From positions 163,804 through 227,803 of the forward strand of contig NZ_RBWS01000012.1 in NCBI RefSeq assembly GCF_003627955.1: DNA of 64,000 nt. The letters run 5' to 3'. Both the position numbers and the translations under genes were made by a program. The notes under the pieces were generated by a model. It had not been told where the DNA came from. It did not search any database and was given only the letters and a program-made list of their open reading frames with translations. Shown here one piece after another: positions 8,053-16,833 of this stretch; the stretch's first letter is position 1, and each line of letters opens with the position of its first letter. This stretch comes from Sphingobacterium puteale (GTDB taxonomy: Bacteria; Bacteroidota; Bacteroidia; Sphingobacteriales; Sphingobacteriaceae).

Positions 8053-9768
8053 TTATGGATTACTGCTCCTGTTTGATGCCGCAGTATTATTTCCGAGCGA
8101 AAGCTGTATAAGATACCCGATTATCATTACCGCCACACAACCAATGAGATTTAGCCATAGAAAAGGAATCTTATCGAGATACCAGATGCCAATGACCATG
8201 ATTTCAGAGAGGACCGCAGCGATAAAAACGGCTTTCCCCTGAATTTTGTGTAGATAGAAAGCGACGATAAATATACCGAGGATCGTGCCGTAGAATAAAG
8301 AACCTAGGATATTTACCGCTTCCAAAAGATTGCCCAGTCTGTTTGCATAAAGTGCGATAACGACGGTAAAAATACCCCAGATCAAGGTAAATATTCGTGA
8401 CCAGAAGAGATCCTGCTTTTCGGTTGCGTTGCGGTTTATAAAACGTTTGTAGATATCTATGGTTGTGGTTGAGGCCAGGGAATTAATGGCACTGGCCGTG
8501 GAACCCATGGATGCCAGAAAAATAACGGCGATCAGTAAACCGATCAGGCCTTTCGGAAATGCTTTGGTTACAAACGAAAGGAATACATAATTATTATCGT
8601 TTGTTTCGGCTGCCGGATTGTTTTTCTTGATTAGTGTCAGTGTACTGTCTTTCACTTGCTGCATCTGTGCATTCAGTTGATGCAATGCCGAGCGTGAGGC
8701 CTCGATGTCATCCCGATCTTCCTGATCCAGCGCAGTACTTAGGCCATTGACGAGCGATTCACGCTGTTGGAATAGCTGTGTATGTTTTTGTTCAAGCTCT
8801 TGATAGGACGCAGCATACTGACTTTCTTTCAACTTCTGTACTTCGACCTGGTTAAAGAAAATCGGTGGTTGATGGTATTGATAGTACGTAAATACCAGGA
8901 CACCGATCAGCAGGATGGCAAATTGCATGGGGATTTTCAAAAGCCCGTTCATAATTAGTCCCATTCTACTCTCTTTTATGGATGAACCGGTGAGATAACG
9001 GCCTACTTGGCTCTGGTCAGTTCCGAAATAAGAAAGCTGCAGGAAAAAACCTCCGATCAGCCCCGTCCACAGCGTATAGTTGTTATTCAGGTCAAAAGTA
9101 AAGTCCAGTGCATTGGTTTTACCCGATTTACCGGCTATATGAAGCGCTTTGGAAAGACCGATATCCTCCGGGAGCAAATGGATGACGAGCATACCTGCGA
9201 TAAGTAGTGATCCAAAGATAATGCTCATCTGGAGCAACTGTGTATGGGATACGGCTTTTGTGCCTCCGTAGGTGGTGTAGATAACTACAAAACTTCCGAT
9301 AATCAGCGTTGTTAGTGTCAGGTCGATATGCAGAATGGCCGAAATGATCAACGATGGGGCAAAAATGGTGATACCCGTTGAAATACCACGCTGGATTAAA
9401 AACAGTAATGCCGTGAGCCCGCGGGTCTTGACGTCGAATCTTTTCTCCAGGAATTCATAAGCCGTGAAGACTTTAAGTCTGTGAAATATCGGAATAAAAG
9501 TGATACAGAGTACAATCATGGCCAAGGGGAGGCCAAAATAAAACTGTACAAAACTCATTCCCGAGGAGTAGGCTAATCCCGGAGCCGACAGAAAAGTAAT
9601 GGCACTCGCCTGAGTGGCCATTACCGAAAGCCCGACATGGTACCAGGGCAATGAACGATTGCCCAGAAGATAACCATCAATATTTTTGATCCCTCTACTT
9701 TTATAGATGCCATAGACGACAATCGACAAAAGTGTTAGCAATAGAACAATCCAATCTACCGTACTCAT
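8053..9768 (-). CDS. Sodium:solute symporter (SSS family) with inserted coiled-coil segment
   Basis: 571 residues and about 13 transmembrane helices. The LeuT-fold SSS signatures are DGYLLGNRSLPW, LSVMATQASAITFLSAPG, YFGTDQSQVGRYL and the sodium-site segment GSTASAINSLASTTTIDIYK. An unusual hydrophilic insert at residues 306-392, rich in Gln/Glu/Leu heptads (KLKESQYAASYQELEQKHTQ), lies between two helices and is predicted to be coiled coil. Substrate is unknown. ATG 9768 is chosen because the SSS fold starts at MSTVDWIV; a start at 9834 would add 22 residues unlike the family. It is the last gene of a group with a small membrane protein and a PIG-L deacetylase, so a sugar-derived substrate is plausible. 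Confidence 0.92.
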   Translation of the reverse strand: MSTVDWIVLLLTLLSIVVYGIYKSRGIKNIDGYLLGNRSLPWYHVGLSVMATQASAITFLSAPGLAYSSGMSFVQFYFGLPLAMIVLCITFIPIFHRLKVFTAYEFLEKRFDVKTRGLTALLFLIQRGISTGITIFAPSLIISAILHIDLTLTTLIIGSFVVIYTTYGGTKAVSHTQLLQMSIIFGSLLIAGMLVIHLLPEDIGLSKALHIAGKSGKTNALDFTFDLNNNYTLWTGLIGGFFLQLSYFGTDQSQVGRYLTGSSIKESRMGLIMNGLLKIPMQFAILLIGVLVFTYYQYHQPPIFFNQVEVQKLKESQYAASYQELEQKHTQLFQQRESLVNGLSTALDQEDRDDIEASRSALHQLNAQMQQVKDSTLTLIKKNNPAAETNDNNYVFLSFVTKAFPKGLIGLLIAVIFLASMGSTASAINSLASTTTIDIYKRFINRNATEKQDLFWSRIFTLIWGIFTVVIALYANRLGNLLEAVNILGSLFYGTILGIFIVAFYLHKIQGKAVFIAAVLSEIMVIGIWYLDKIPFLWLNLIGCVAVMIIGYLIQLSLGNNTAASNRSSNP

Positions 9769-9865
9769 GAATAATGATTCGTAAAAAAGTACAGAAAAAG
9801 GATAAATATAAATAGCCAGATAACGACTATCCAATAGTAACGTTTCCAGCTATTCATCTTGTTTT

Positions 9866-10075
9866 TTATCTATCTGAGGCCTTTTGAGGATAGATCACAC
9901 TGTTAAAAAATGCAGCGATAATCAATCCGATAACAGCACCACCAATGATACTTAAAAATGTCTCATTTGCAGTGAAGCCAATTAATGCACCAAATACTAC
10001 AGCAACTAAAAGGATAATTCCTTTAGCCTTTCCTGCATCTATTGTTGTACAGTTGTTGTCAATCTGATTTTCCAT
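9866..10075 (-). CDS. Small membrane protein of unknown function
   Basis: 69 residues with two hydrophobic helices (GIILLVAVVFGALIGF and FLSIIGGAVIGLIIAAFF) joined by a short turn. I do not recognise a named family. It lies 9 bases downstream of the PIG-L deacetylase gene and about 100 bases upstream of the symporter, in the same direction. Good coding character and tight spacing support a real gene. A glycine-rich two-helix hairpin of this kind could be a transporter accessory; that is inference. Confidence 0.65.
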   Translation of the reverse strand: MENQIDNNCTTIDAGKAKGIILLVAVVFGALIGFTANETFLSIIGGAVIGLIIAAFFNSVIYPQKASDR

Positions 10076-10084
10076 TATGATATT

Positions 10085-12559
10085 CTATTTTGATTTTGAT
10101 AACAAATTTACAAATAATCTGTAAGCTCCGGGAATTCCCGCAGGCAATTGTCTAAAAAAAGATAGTGATGTATAGACAAATTTCCCTTTCCCATAGTTAG
10201 CAATCAAAAGAGATCCTTTGTGCAGTTGCTCGCCCGGATCCTGCATACTGATCGGTGTACGGTATCTCTTGTCGATATTTTCGGCGAAATACAGACCTCT
10301 CTCCTGCACCCAATTGTCAAAGTCTGCTTTTGTAATTTTATTGGGATAATTGAAAACCGGATCTTTTTCGTCAAAATGAACCGTGGCAAGTTCATCGGTA
10401 ACCCGGTTCCTCCCAAGGCCAAAAGCGTAGGGGCCCAAATTTTTGGAAACCAATCCGTTACTTACATTATATTGCTCGAGAACAGTGCCGCCACTACTGA
10501 CATAGTCCAGCAGTGTTTTCTGAATTTGTGCGATATCTTTATTGACATTGAATATCCTGACACCCAGGATGACCGCATCGTAACCCGATAGATCTCCTTT
10601 TAAGAGCTGCTCACCTGTTAATACATCCACTTTGATGCCAATAGCACTGAGCGACTCGGGAATAAGGTCTCCAGCACCATGGATGTAGGCTATTCTTTTG
10701 ACTTCATTGCTGAGATTTATATTGCTCATTTTTATAGCAACATCAGGAAAATAAACGATCTCCGGAATATGGTTATAGCCTATGGTTTTTATCTCTTTTA
10801 GTCGATCTTTTTGATCAACTTGGAAGAGTAGCGTATCAATGGATGAAATAGCCGAATTCAAAGGGCTTATTGTGATTTCTTTTGATAGGCTGCTAACGTC
10901 CGGGTTAAACTGGAGATCAAATGAAGGCGGATTTATTTCCCAGCCTTTTATGCTAATTGGCGTTATGCGAAATGATTGTGCGGGTGCCTGTCCATTTTTT
11001 TGGAATGAAATATTTACTTTGACAGATCGGGCATTTTGGGTCAGAGCCAGTGGGCTCGAACTCTTTGCTGTGAGCTGTGGCAGAATGACGACCGGATTAT
11101 AGATTTCACCACGGACAGGGTCCGTATACTTATATTGTATATTCTGGTCAAATGTGACGGTGGTACCGTTGATCATTAATTCAAAGCGTACTTTTGGATG
11201 ATCGGGGTTTTCGGGGTAACCGGTGAGGCTGAAGTCCCTGACATTAAACTTCCCTTTGGCATGGGGTTCATTAAGCCAATAAGGTTGTGTGGAGTTTGTC
11301 GCATTTACCGCAATAGTATCTTTTAAAAGAAGGTTGCTGACCAGATTTTTATGGATCTCTTTGCCATTGAGCTTCACCAGCTGTACGGTAACATCCGGAC
11401 GTCTCGCAATAAGGGCGTTGTCGACATTGATCTGATCACCTACAGCATAATCCGGTTTTTTTGCGATACTTTCAAGCCAGATCCCGCCGCAGGCAAGGAT
11501 CAGTTTTTCGACTTCTTTTTTCTTTTGATCCCGCCAGTAATCATCCTTGATCTGATTGAGGGCTTTATAGAGCTGCAGCAGTTCTGGTAAGGCCGATTCC
11601 GGTTTGTCGATCTGATAGTTTTGATTGACTTTTGTGATCAGTGATTGTACTGTTCCGCTATTTGGTATTCTTTTCCAGGAAGTATCTATTCCTTCCAACG
11701 GAGAAGCTGTTGCGGGTGCGCCGTCGACATATTCAAAATATTCAATGGAAGAGCCGCGTTGGGCGGCAGATCCGAAACCCTGGCTTTTATGGGAAGAGCG
11801 GCTATGTGCGGCAATTTCACCGTATGAGGCACCTGTCAGCGCATTGTAGTTGCCGATGTCCACTTTGAGCTGATCTTCACGCGTATTGTCCTGTCCGCCA
11901 AAGTTAAAGGTATTCCAGAGAAGGCGTTTCGCCTGCCATGGCTTTACATATTGAAGCTGTTCCGTAAACTGCTTGGGGTCAGCGGCGGCTTTGAATGCTT
12001 CGTGTGCGAGCATTGCGGAGGCCTGATGATGGCCATGGCCACCCCTGGCATCGGGTGGAAATCTCGTTATGATCACATCAGGTCTAAATTTGCGGATCAA
12101 CCATACTGCTTCGGCGAGCACCCGTTGTTTGTCCCAAAAGTCAAATGTTTCCTCAGGAGTCTTTGAAAAGCCAAAATCGTAAGCTGAGGAGAAAAATTGT
12201 TCCCCTTTGTCGATCTTTCTCGCAGCAAGAAGCTCCTGCGTGCGGATCAGTCCCAATTCAACGCCTTGTTCGGTGCCGATAAGATTCTGCCCTCCGTCAC
12301 CACGGGTCAGGGATAAATAACCCGTTCTATATTTTTTCTCCTGGGCCAGCCAGGCGATCAGACGGGTATTTTCGTCATCCGGATGTGCTGCAAAGTACAG
12401 AACGGAGCCTAAAACATTCAATTTTTCCAGGTTGAGCTTAATCTCGGCGGCATTCCACTGTGGATTTTGTGCTTGTACAGTTGACTTTGACAGCATGCTG
12501 GCCAATAGAATAATGACAGAAAGAAAGGGTTTTCGCATGCCTAAAGATAAAGATTTCAT
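10085..12559 (-). CDS. PIG-L family deacetylase, secreted, with large C-terminal region
   Basis: About 824 residues. A signal peptide (SVIILLASMLSKSTVQAQ) is followed by a PIG-L/LmbE domain near residues 50-260. Its zinc/catalytic motif is AAHPDDEN; later motifs are YLSLTRGDGGQNL, IRTQELLAA and RGGHGHHQASA. The family removes N-acetyl groups from GlcNAc-type sugars. The remaining ~550 residues are beta-rich and end in a domain resembling a type-1 glutamine-amidotransferase fold (DAVILGVRIFNVNKDI, YVSSGGTVLEQYNVSN). Possible starts are 12571, 12559 and 12538, all keeping the signal peptide. It opens the group that ends with the symporter. Substrate is unknown; a role in an imported or cell-surface acetylated glycoconjugate is likely. 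Confidence 0.88.
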   Translation of the reverse strand: MKSLSLGMRKPFLSVIILLASMLSKSTVQAQNPQWNAAEIKLNLEKLNVLGSVLYFAAHPDDENTRLIAWLAQEKKYRTGYLSLTRGDGGQNLIGTEQGVELGLIRTQELLAARKIDKGEQFFSSAYDFGFSKTPEETFDFWDKQRVLAEAVWLIRKFRPDVIITRFPPDARGGHGHHQASAMLAHEAFKAAADPKQFTEQLQYVKPWQAKRLLWNTFNFGGQDNTREDQLKVDIGNYNALTGASYGEIAAHSRSSHKSQGFGSAAQRGSSIEYFEYVDGAPATASPLEGIDTSWKRIPNSGTVQSLITKVNQNYQIDKPESALPELLQLYKALNQIKDDYWRDQKKKEVEKLILACGGIWLESIAKKPDYAVGDQINVDNALIARRPDVTVQLVKLNGKEIHKNLVSNLLLKDTIAVNATNSTQPYWLNEPHAKGKFNVRDFSLTGYPENPDHPKVRFELMINGTTVTFDQNIQYKYTDPVRGEIYNPVVILPQLTAKSSSPLALTQNARSVKVNISFQKNGQAPAQSFRITPISIKGWEINPPSFDLQFNPDVSSLSKEITISPLNSAISSIDTLLFQVDQKDRLKEIKTIGYNHIPEIVYFPDVAIKMSNINLSNEVKRIAYIHGAGDLIPESLSAIGIKVDVLTGEQLLKGDLSGYDAVILGVRIFNVNKDIAQIQKTLLDYVSSGGTVLEQYNVSNGLVSKNLGPYAFGLGRNRVTDELATVHFDEKDPVFNYPNKITKADFDNWVQERGLYFAENIDKRYRTPISMQDPGEQLHKGSLLIANYGKGKFVYTSLSFFRQLPAGIPGAYRLFVNLLSKSK

Positions 12560-12571
12560 CCAAAACAGCAT

Positions 12572-12930
12572 CGTTACGCATTGTAATATTAATGTATATT
12601 ATTTGATTTAAAGAAGGTGAAAATCTGAGGAAATAAGAAGGTTAGCTTAAAATTCGTCCAAAAATAAAAAACGGAAATTCCAACCAAGTTGAAATTTCCG
12701 TTTAACAATTAAAATATTTTTTCCTGAAACGAATTTTTAGAGAATAGTTATTTTGTCGCTTCGCTCCAAGTGGCAACCTTTAACATAGTAAATATATGTA
12801 GAAAATATTTAGTTCTGTCAGATTCCTTCAATTAGTTTTCCACATTGCTAAATTTTGTCAACAATTTAGCTTTTGAGCAACTAAAAATATGAAAAGAAAG
12901 TTTCACTTCAGTGTGTTAAGTCAAGCAAAA
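12572..12930. other. Gene-free stretch with one terminator
   Basis: No convincing gene. It holds the minus-strand terminator at 12663-12705 and a weaker inverted repeat GCTAAATT/AATTTAGC at 12848-12871 that lacks a T run on the minus strand. A 12-codon ATG frame at 12748-12786 (-) is too short to support. Confidence 0.6.
12663..12705 (-). terminator. Rho-independent terminator, minus strand
   Basis: Stem AAACGGAAATT (12669-12679) against 12693-12703 with further pairing inside, then a T-rich tail on the minus strand (TTTTTTATTTTT). It lies 230 bases beyond the thioredoxin group, whose transcript it probably ends. Confidence 0.75.
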
Positions 12931-13185
12931 TTATTTGTCTATTGCTCCTAGAACACGTTTCATGAACATATTTAAGGCATCTTTCTTCGAATTGCCTTCT
13001 TTTATCAATTTATCAACCTCCACGGCACCGTATAGGTTAGAAATTAATTCACCGATCACATCGAGTTCCTCATCTTTCAATGGAGCCTCTGTAAGAGCTT
13101 CCAGTGTCTCGATGGTCTCCAGGACATAGTCAACATCATTTTGTTCGATGAATTCTGTAAGATGTTTAATTACCGGCAGCTTCAT
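12931..13185 (-). CDS. Small conserved protein linked to thioredoxin (DUF6952-like)
   Basis: An 84-residue acidic, helical, soluble protein (MKLPVIKHLTEFIEQNDVDY...). It overlaps the end of the thioredoxin gene by 20 bases, implying translational coupling. In Bacteroidota a small protein of this kind commonly follows a peroxiredoxin-thioredoxin pair; I believe it corresponds to DUF6952 but cannot confirm. It has no cysteines and no catalytic motif. An accessory role in peroxide defence is inferred from position only. Confidence 0.8.
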   Translation of the reverse strand: MKLPVIKHLTEFIEQNDVDYVLETIETLEALTEAPLKDEELDVIGELISNLYGAVEVDKLIKEGNSKKDALNMFMKRVLGAIDK

Positions 13186-13480
13186 TGAATAATTCTACTA
13201 ATGCGTCCAACTTATTTGTTTGTACTTGATTTACCAATTTACCATTTTTAAATGCAGCAAATGTAGGCAGATTATTGACGTTTGCCAATTTGCGTGATTC
13301 AGGAAATTTCTCCGCATCAGCGATGATAAAAGGAACACTTTCGTTTTCGCCGGACAATTTCTTGAATTTTGGTTTCATGATTTTGCAGTTACCACACCAT
13401 GTAGCAGCATACTGAACCATCACAATATCGTTATTGTTTACAATTTCTTGTAAATTATCGCTTTCTAATTCTTGTAACAT
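13166..13480 (-). CDS. Thioredoxin-family protein
   Basis: 104 residues with a thioredoxin fold. The active site is Trp-Cys29-Gly-Asn-Cys32 (ATWCGNCKIMKPKF), with the cis-Pro segment NLPTFAAFKNGKLV. CGNC differs from the classic CGPC, which may alter redox potential. It lies 85 bases downstream of a two-cysteine peroxiredoxin and overlaps the next small gene, so it is probably the peroxiredoxin's reductant. Confidence 0.93.
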   Translation of the reverse strand: MLQELESDNLQEIVNNNDIVMVQYAATWCGNCKIMKPKFKKLSGENESVPFIIADAEKFPESRKLANVNNLPTFAAFKNGKLVNQVQTNKLDALVELFNEAAGN

Positions 13481-13565
13481 GATTTTATTATTAAGGTGAT
13501 TGATGGAGAAATCAACAGGAGCCGGGATAAAGGCCCCTGTTGATAAGACCTGAGGTCCTTTATTG

Positions 13566-14198
13566 TTAGTGTTTAGCTAAATAGTCAGCTACACCTTTTC
13601 TGTCTGCATTCATTGCATCTTTACCTTCTTCCCAGTTTGCAGGACACACTTCGCCAAATTTTTGCACGTGAGCATAAGCGTCGATCAAACGTAAATATTC
13701 TTTTACGTTACGGCCCAAAGGCATGTCGTTTACAGACTCGTGGAATACACGGCCAGTTTCGTCGATCAAATAAGTAGCTCTGTAAGTAACAGCAGATCCC
13801 TGTGCTAATGTACCGTACTGAGGATGCTCAACTTCCTGAACGTCCAGGATACCCAATACGCTAGATAAGTTGCGGTTCGTATCAGCTAAAATAGGATATT
13901 CAACACCTTCGATACCACCATTATCTTTTGCAGTGTTTAACCAAGCAAAGTGAACTTCGTTTGTGTCGCAAGAAGCACCGATTAAAATTGTATTGCGTTT
14001 TTCGAATTCAGCAGCAGCCTCTTGGAACGCGTGTAATTCTGTAGGACATACAAAAGTGAAATCTTTTGGATACCAGAACAAAAGTACTTTTTTACCTTCT
14101 TTAACTGCTTTTTCGAAAATGTTGATCTGCAAATTGTCGCCTAAATAATCAATCGCATCTACTGTAATGCTTGGAAAACTTTTACCTGTGAAACTCAT
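13566..14198 (-). CDS. Typical 2-Cys peroxiredoxin (AhpC/Prx1 type)
   Basis: 210 residues. The peroxidatic cysteine is Cys51 in DFTFVCPTELHAFQ; the resolving cysteine is Cys185 in GEVCPANWEEG. RATYLIDETGRVFHESVNDM carries the conserved Arg region. It reduces hydrogen and organic peroxides in the cytoplasm and is recycled by thioredoxin, encoded next in the same direction. Start 14198 is used because homology begins at MSFTGKSFP; the ATG at 14225 would lie within the -7 element. Confidence 0.95.
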   Translation of the reverse strand: MSFTGKSFPSITVDAIDYLGDNLQINIFEKAVKEGKKVLLFWYPKDFTFVCPTELHAFQEAAAEFEKRNTILIGASCDTNEVHFAWLNTAKDNGGIEGVEYPILADTNRNLSSVLGILDVQEVEHPQYGTLAQGSAVTYRATYLIDETGRVFHESVNDMPLGRNVKEYLRLIDAYAHVQKFGEVCPANWEEGKDAMNADRKGVADYLAKH

Positions 14199-14224
14199 AA
14201 TATATCTTTCTTTTTTTGTTGACA

Positions 14225-14232
14225 CAAAGATA
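14225..14232 (-). promoter_or_regulatory. -7 element for the peroxiredoxin group
   Basis: Reads TATCTTTG on the minus strand, 26 bases before the peroxiredoxin ATG. The -33 region is weak (TCG at 20 bases). Confidence 0.6.
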
Positions 14233-14424
14233 AGGTAACCCGGTTCAAAAAGCGAATTGATTTTACCAATACACTATCATCAAAATCTATTATGACTGGA
14301 ATATAACAATAAGTTTTTATTATATTAATATAGTGCGTTTGAGGGGAGACGGCCCGAACGGGGATTTCTTGAAAAAATAAAACAATTCATACTGGGGTAG
14401 TTACAGATTAATGCGTCAAAATAG

Positions 14425-14455
14425 TTGCACAATTGATGTGCAAAAGCTACTTTTG
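14425..14455 (+). promoter_or_regulatory. Promoter of tRNA-Tyr
   Basis: TTG at 14425-14427, a 20-base spacer, then TACTTTTG at 14448-14455. This is the full Bacteroidota -33/-7 pattern, 30 bases before the tRNA. Confidence 0.75.
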
Positions 14456-14485
14456 CGACGTTCTATATCAAAATAGGGCAATGCT

Positions 14486-14566
14486 GGAGGGGTTCCAGAG
14501 CGGTCAAATGGGACGGACTGTAAATCCGTTGCTTCGGCTTCGAAGGTTCGAATCCTTCTCCCTCCA
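14486..14566 (+). tRNA. tRNA-Tyr (anticodon GTA)
   Basis: 81 bases. The 7-bp acceptor stem GGAGGGG pairs with TCCCTCC near the 3' end. The anticodon GTA is at 14520-14522. A long class II variable arm (TTGCTTCGGCTTCGAA region) and the T-loop GGTTCGAATCC are present. CCA is not encoded. Confidence 0.95.
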
Positions 14567-14950
14567 CATTTTTTCCTTTATAAAATTGACTTAAATTTCC
14601 CCGCCAAAATAGATGAGCATATTGGACCAACGGCACCATTTAAAGATGGATTTTTAAATTATATAACTCCATTGATGGGAGTCTACTGCTGTTGCCCTAT
14701 AAAGCATATTGTAAGTGTATTAAGTACTGTCTTTTAAAAATTCGGTGAATCTATTAAGGTATAGCTGGAACTGCCATTGTATGTATTATGGGGTTTATAA
14801 CAGTGTGCGGTGGCAGTTGAGATTATTGGCGGCAATCCTCACCGAATTGCATTTTGCTTCTGATCACAGCGTCCGGAAAAAAATATAGTATGGATTTTCA
14901 ACTTACTATTGACTTATTTATAAAATAAACCTAAGTTTGGCTTTTGAAAC
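14567..14950. other. Gene-free spacer between two tRNA genes
   Basis: No open frame of gene character on either strand. The only recognisable element is the tRNA-Arg promoter at its right end. Confidence 0.6.
14909..14939 (+). promoter_or_regulatory. Promoter of tRNA-Arg
   Basis: TTG at 14909-14911, a 20-base spacer, then TAAGTTTG at 14932-14939, eleven bases before the tRNA. Confidence 0.75.
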
Positions 14951-15022
14951 GGCCCCGTAGTTCAACGGATAGAATAGATGTTTCCTAAACATTTGATAGC
15001 AGTTCGATTCTGCTCGGGGCTA
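14951..15022 (+). tRNA. tRNA-Arg (anticodon CCT)
   Basis: 72 bases. The acceptor stem GGCCCCG pairs with CGGGGCT (first pair G-U). The anticodon CCT is at 14984-14986, in a seven-base loop closed by GATGT/ACATT. The T-arm is AGCAG-TTCGATT-CTGCT. CCA is not encoded. Confidence 0.93.
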
Positions 15023-15148
15023 CATAAGGAGAAGTGATGTCAGCAATTTCGCTTTTCAATTGCAGGAGAAATACGATGAAAGTAATTTCTCCTGTTTTAT
15101 TTTAATGGATAATCATCTTCGCTATTTGTATTCCCTAATGTAGTTGAA

Positions 15149-16339
15149 TTAGGTGTTGGACGGCGTCTCTTTAAATAGGGATAGCCTTCCGACCATGCCA
15201 AACATGAGTAGGCCGAAGCAGGCGAAAACACCATAGGAATAGCGCAAACTAAATGCTTCTGCAATATAGCCGATCAGTGGAGGACCCATTAAAAACCCGA
15301 GATAGCTAATGCTGGAAACCATGGCCAAGGCCACGCCTGATGGCACATTTTTATTTTGACCGGCGATGCTATAGATAGACGGTACATTACAGGCGACACC
15401 GATACCCACGAGCATAAAAGCAAGCGTGCATATAATAAATTGAGGAAAAATGACCGAGGTCATCATGCCTACGAACATCAGGAGTCCGCTATATTGTAAG
15501 GTTCTTTTGCGTCCCAGCTTACGGATCACGGCGTCGCCCACAAAACGGCCCGTCGCCATCATGATCATAAAAGAAGCATAGCCCACGACAACGAGCTTTT
15601 CGGGCGCATGAACGATTTCCTTAAAGTATACCCCGCTCCAGTCAAACATGGCGCCCTCGGTTGCCATGCTGAAAAAACCGATGATGCCCAGTTGTAAAAG
15701 ACTGCCCTCAGGTCTGGAAAAAAAACTTCGCCGTTCTTTCTGTGGTGATTTTCCAGGAACCAGATAGCGTTGATTGATGAATGTATTGCCGATGACCAAG
15801 GCCAATATGATCAAAAAATGTGATAAGGTATCCAGACCAAGGTTCATGGTGAGCAGCCCGACCAAAGCGCCTGTAAAGCCGGCGATGCTCCATGCGCCAT
15901 GGAAAGATGTCATAATGGACTTTTTATAGATCTGTTCGGTAGCTACCCCTTGCGTATTGACGGAGATATTACACATATTTCCCGTTACGCCAAAAAGAAA
16001 GAGAATAGCTCCCAGTTGCCAGGCATTTTGAGCAAAGGCGATGGAGCATAGGACCAATGCATATGCAATCGGTACGATACGCAGCACTTTGGCGCTACCA
16101 TATCTGGTGACCAATTTACCCGAAAGAGCCATTGTGACCAGCTGTCCTATGGGAAGCATCAATAAAATGGTTCCCAGCTGCCCTTCGCTCAGATGAAGAC
16201 GCTCCTTGATGACCGGAATACGGCTAGCCCAGGAGGCGAAAGCAATACCCTGACAAAAAAAGAAAAGAGATACTGCAATCCGAATGCGATTACGTTTATT
16301 ATAAAGATCTTCTTCTGAGAGAGTTAGCGTAGTGTCCAT
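15149..16339 (-). CDS. Major facilitator superfamily transporter
   Basis: 396 residues with 12 predicted transmembrane helices. N-terminal helix RIAVSLFFFCQGIAFASWASR, the loop motif GKLVTRYGSAKVLR between helices 2 and 3, and the mid-protein repeat GRFVGDAVIRKLGRKRTLQY are MFS signatures. FASWASRIPVIKERLHLSEG resembles YbjJ-like members; substrate unknown. It is transcribed away from the tricorn-like protease gene, sharing a ~490-base intergenic region. Confidence 0.92.
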   Translation of the reverse strand: MDTTLTLSEEDLYNKRNRIRIAVSLFFFCQGIAFASWASRIPVIKERLHLSEGQLGTILLMLPIGQLVTMALSGKLVTRYGSAKVLRIVPIAYALVLCSIAFAQNAWQLGAILFLFGVTGNMCNISVNTQGVATEQIYKKSIMTSFHGAWSIAGFTGALVGLLTMNLGLDTLSHFLIILALVIGNTFINQRYLVPGKSPQKERRSFFSRPEGSLLQLGIIGFFSMATEGAMFDWSGVYFKEIVHAPEKLVVVGYASFMIMMATGRFVGDAVIRKLGRKRTLQYSGLLMFVGMMTSVIFPQFIICTLAFMLVGIGVACNVPSIYSIAGQNKNVPSGVALAMVSSISYLGFLMGPPLIGYIAEAFSLRYSYGVFACFGLLMFGMVGRLSLFKETPSNT

Positions 16340-16359
16340 AGTTCCTGATTTTGAGGGTG

Positions 16360-16367
16360 CAAAGTTA
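16360..16367 (-). promoter_or_regulatory. -7 element for the MFS gene
   Basis: TAACTTTG on the minus strand, about 20 bases before the start codon; -33 region weak. Confidence 0.5.
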
Positions 16368-16833
16368 CGGATAAGTATTTCATTTTACGACAGCATCAAT
16401 AAAGAAATTTAATCACTCAGTCCCGAAGGAACATAATCGCTAAGGCTTGGCAAGAGTAGAAAATGATAATAAAGATTGTTGAAAATTATATCTAAAACAA
16501 GTGATAATTATCTTCTTTAATTTCGCTTTATGGTGGCCAAGGTTGCGATAATTATCTTCTTTTATGCATTTGTGTAAATTTTGTTATGTTAAACGCTTTA
16601 TTATTAGATTGATACATTTTCCAGAACCAAACTTGACCCTACTCTACTTGATCAAGACGGCATATGTAGAATTTACCTGCCTTTTTTACTTAAATATACG
16701 AAGTTGTCCAAACAAGACCTACTCATGTCAGGTTAAAATACAATCAAAATGTAAAATTCGCAATACGTCAGTAGTTTTTCGATTTCGTATTCTATTTTTG
16801 TTAAAGGCAAACAATTATTAGCCTCCTAGATAA
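16368..16833. other. Divergent intergenic region with two palindromic repeats
   Basis: No supported gene. A possible 85-codon frame at 16564-16821 (+) lacks family features. It contains two copies of a 16-base repeat at 16503-16518 and 16547-16562 that begin with a palindrome. Confidence 0.55.
16503..16562. repeat. Direct repeat carrying palindrome GATAATTATC (candidate operator pair)
   Basis: GATAATTATCTTCTTT occurs at 16503-16518 and 16547-16562, 44 bases apart start to start (about four helical turns). The first ten bases are a perfect palindrome and resemble half of a Fur-type box. A related TGATAAT lies near 16464. A regulatory role is inference. Confidence 0.45.

Noticed and set aside
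12748..12786. 12-codon minus-strand frame (MLKVATWSEATK) before a terminator
   Set aside because: Position resembles a leader peptide, but no regulated gene follows; too short to support.
16564..16821. 85-codon frame upstream of the tricorn-like gene
   Set aside because: No family features, odd composition rich in Phe/Cys/Leu from AT-rich DNA, and overlaps the repeat pair.
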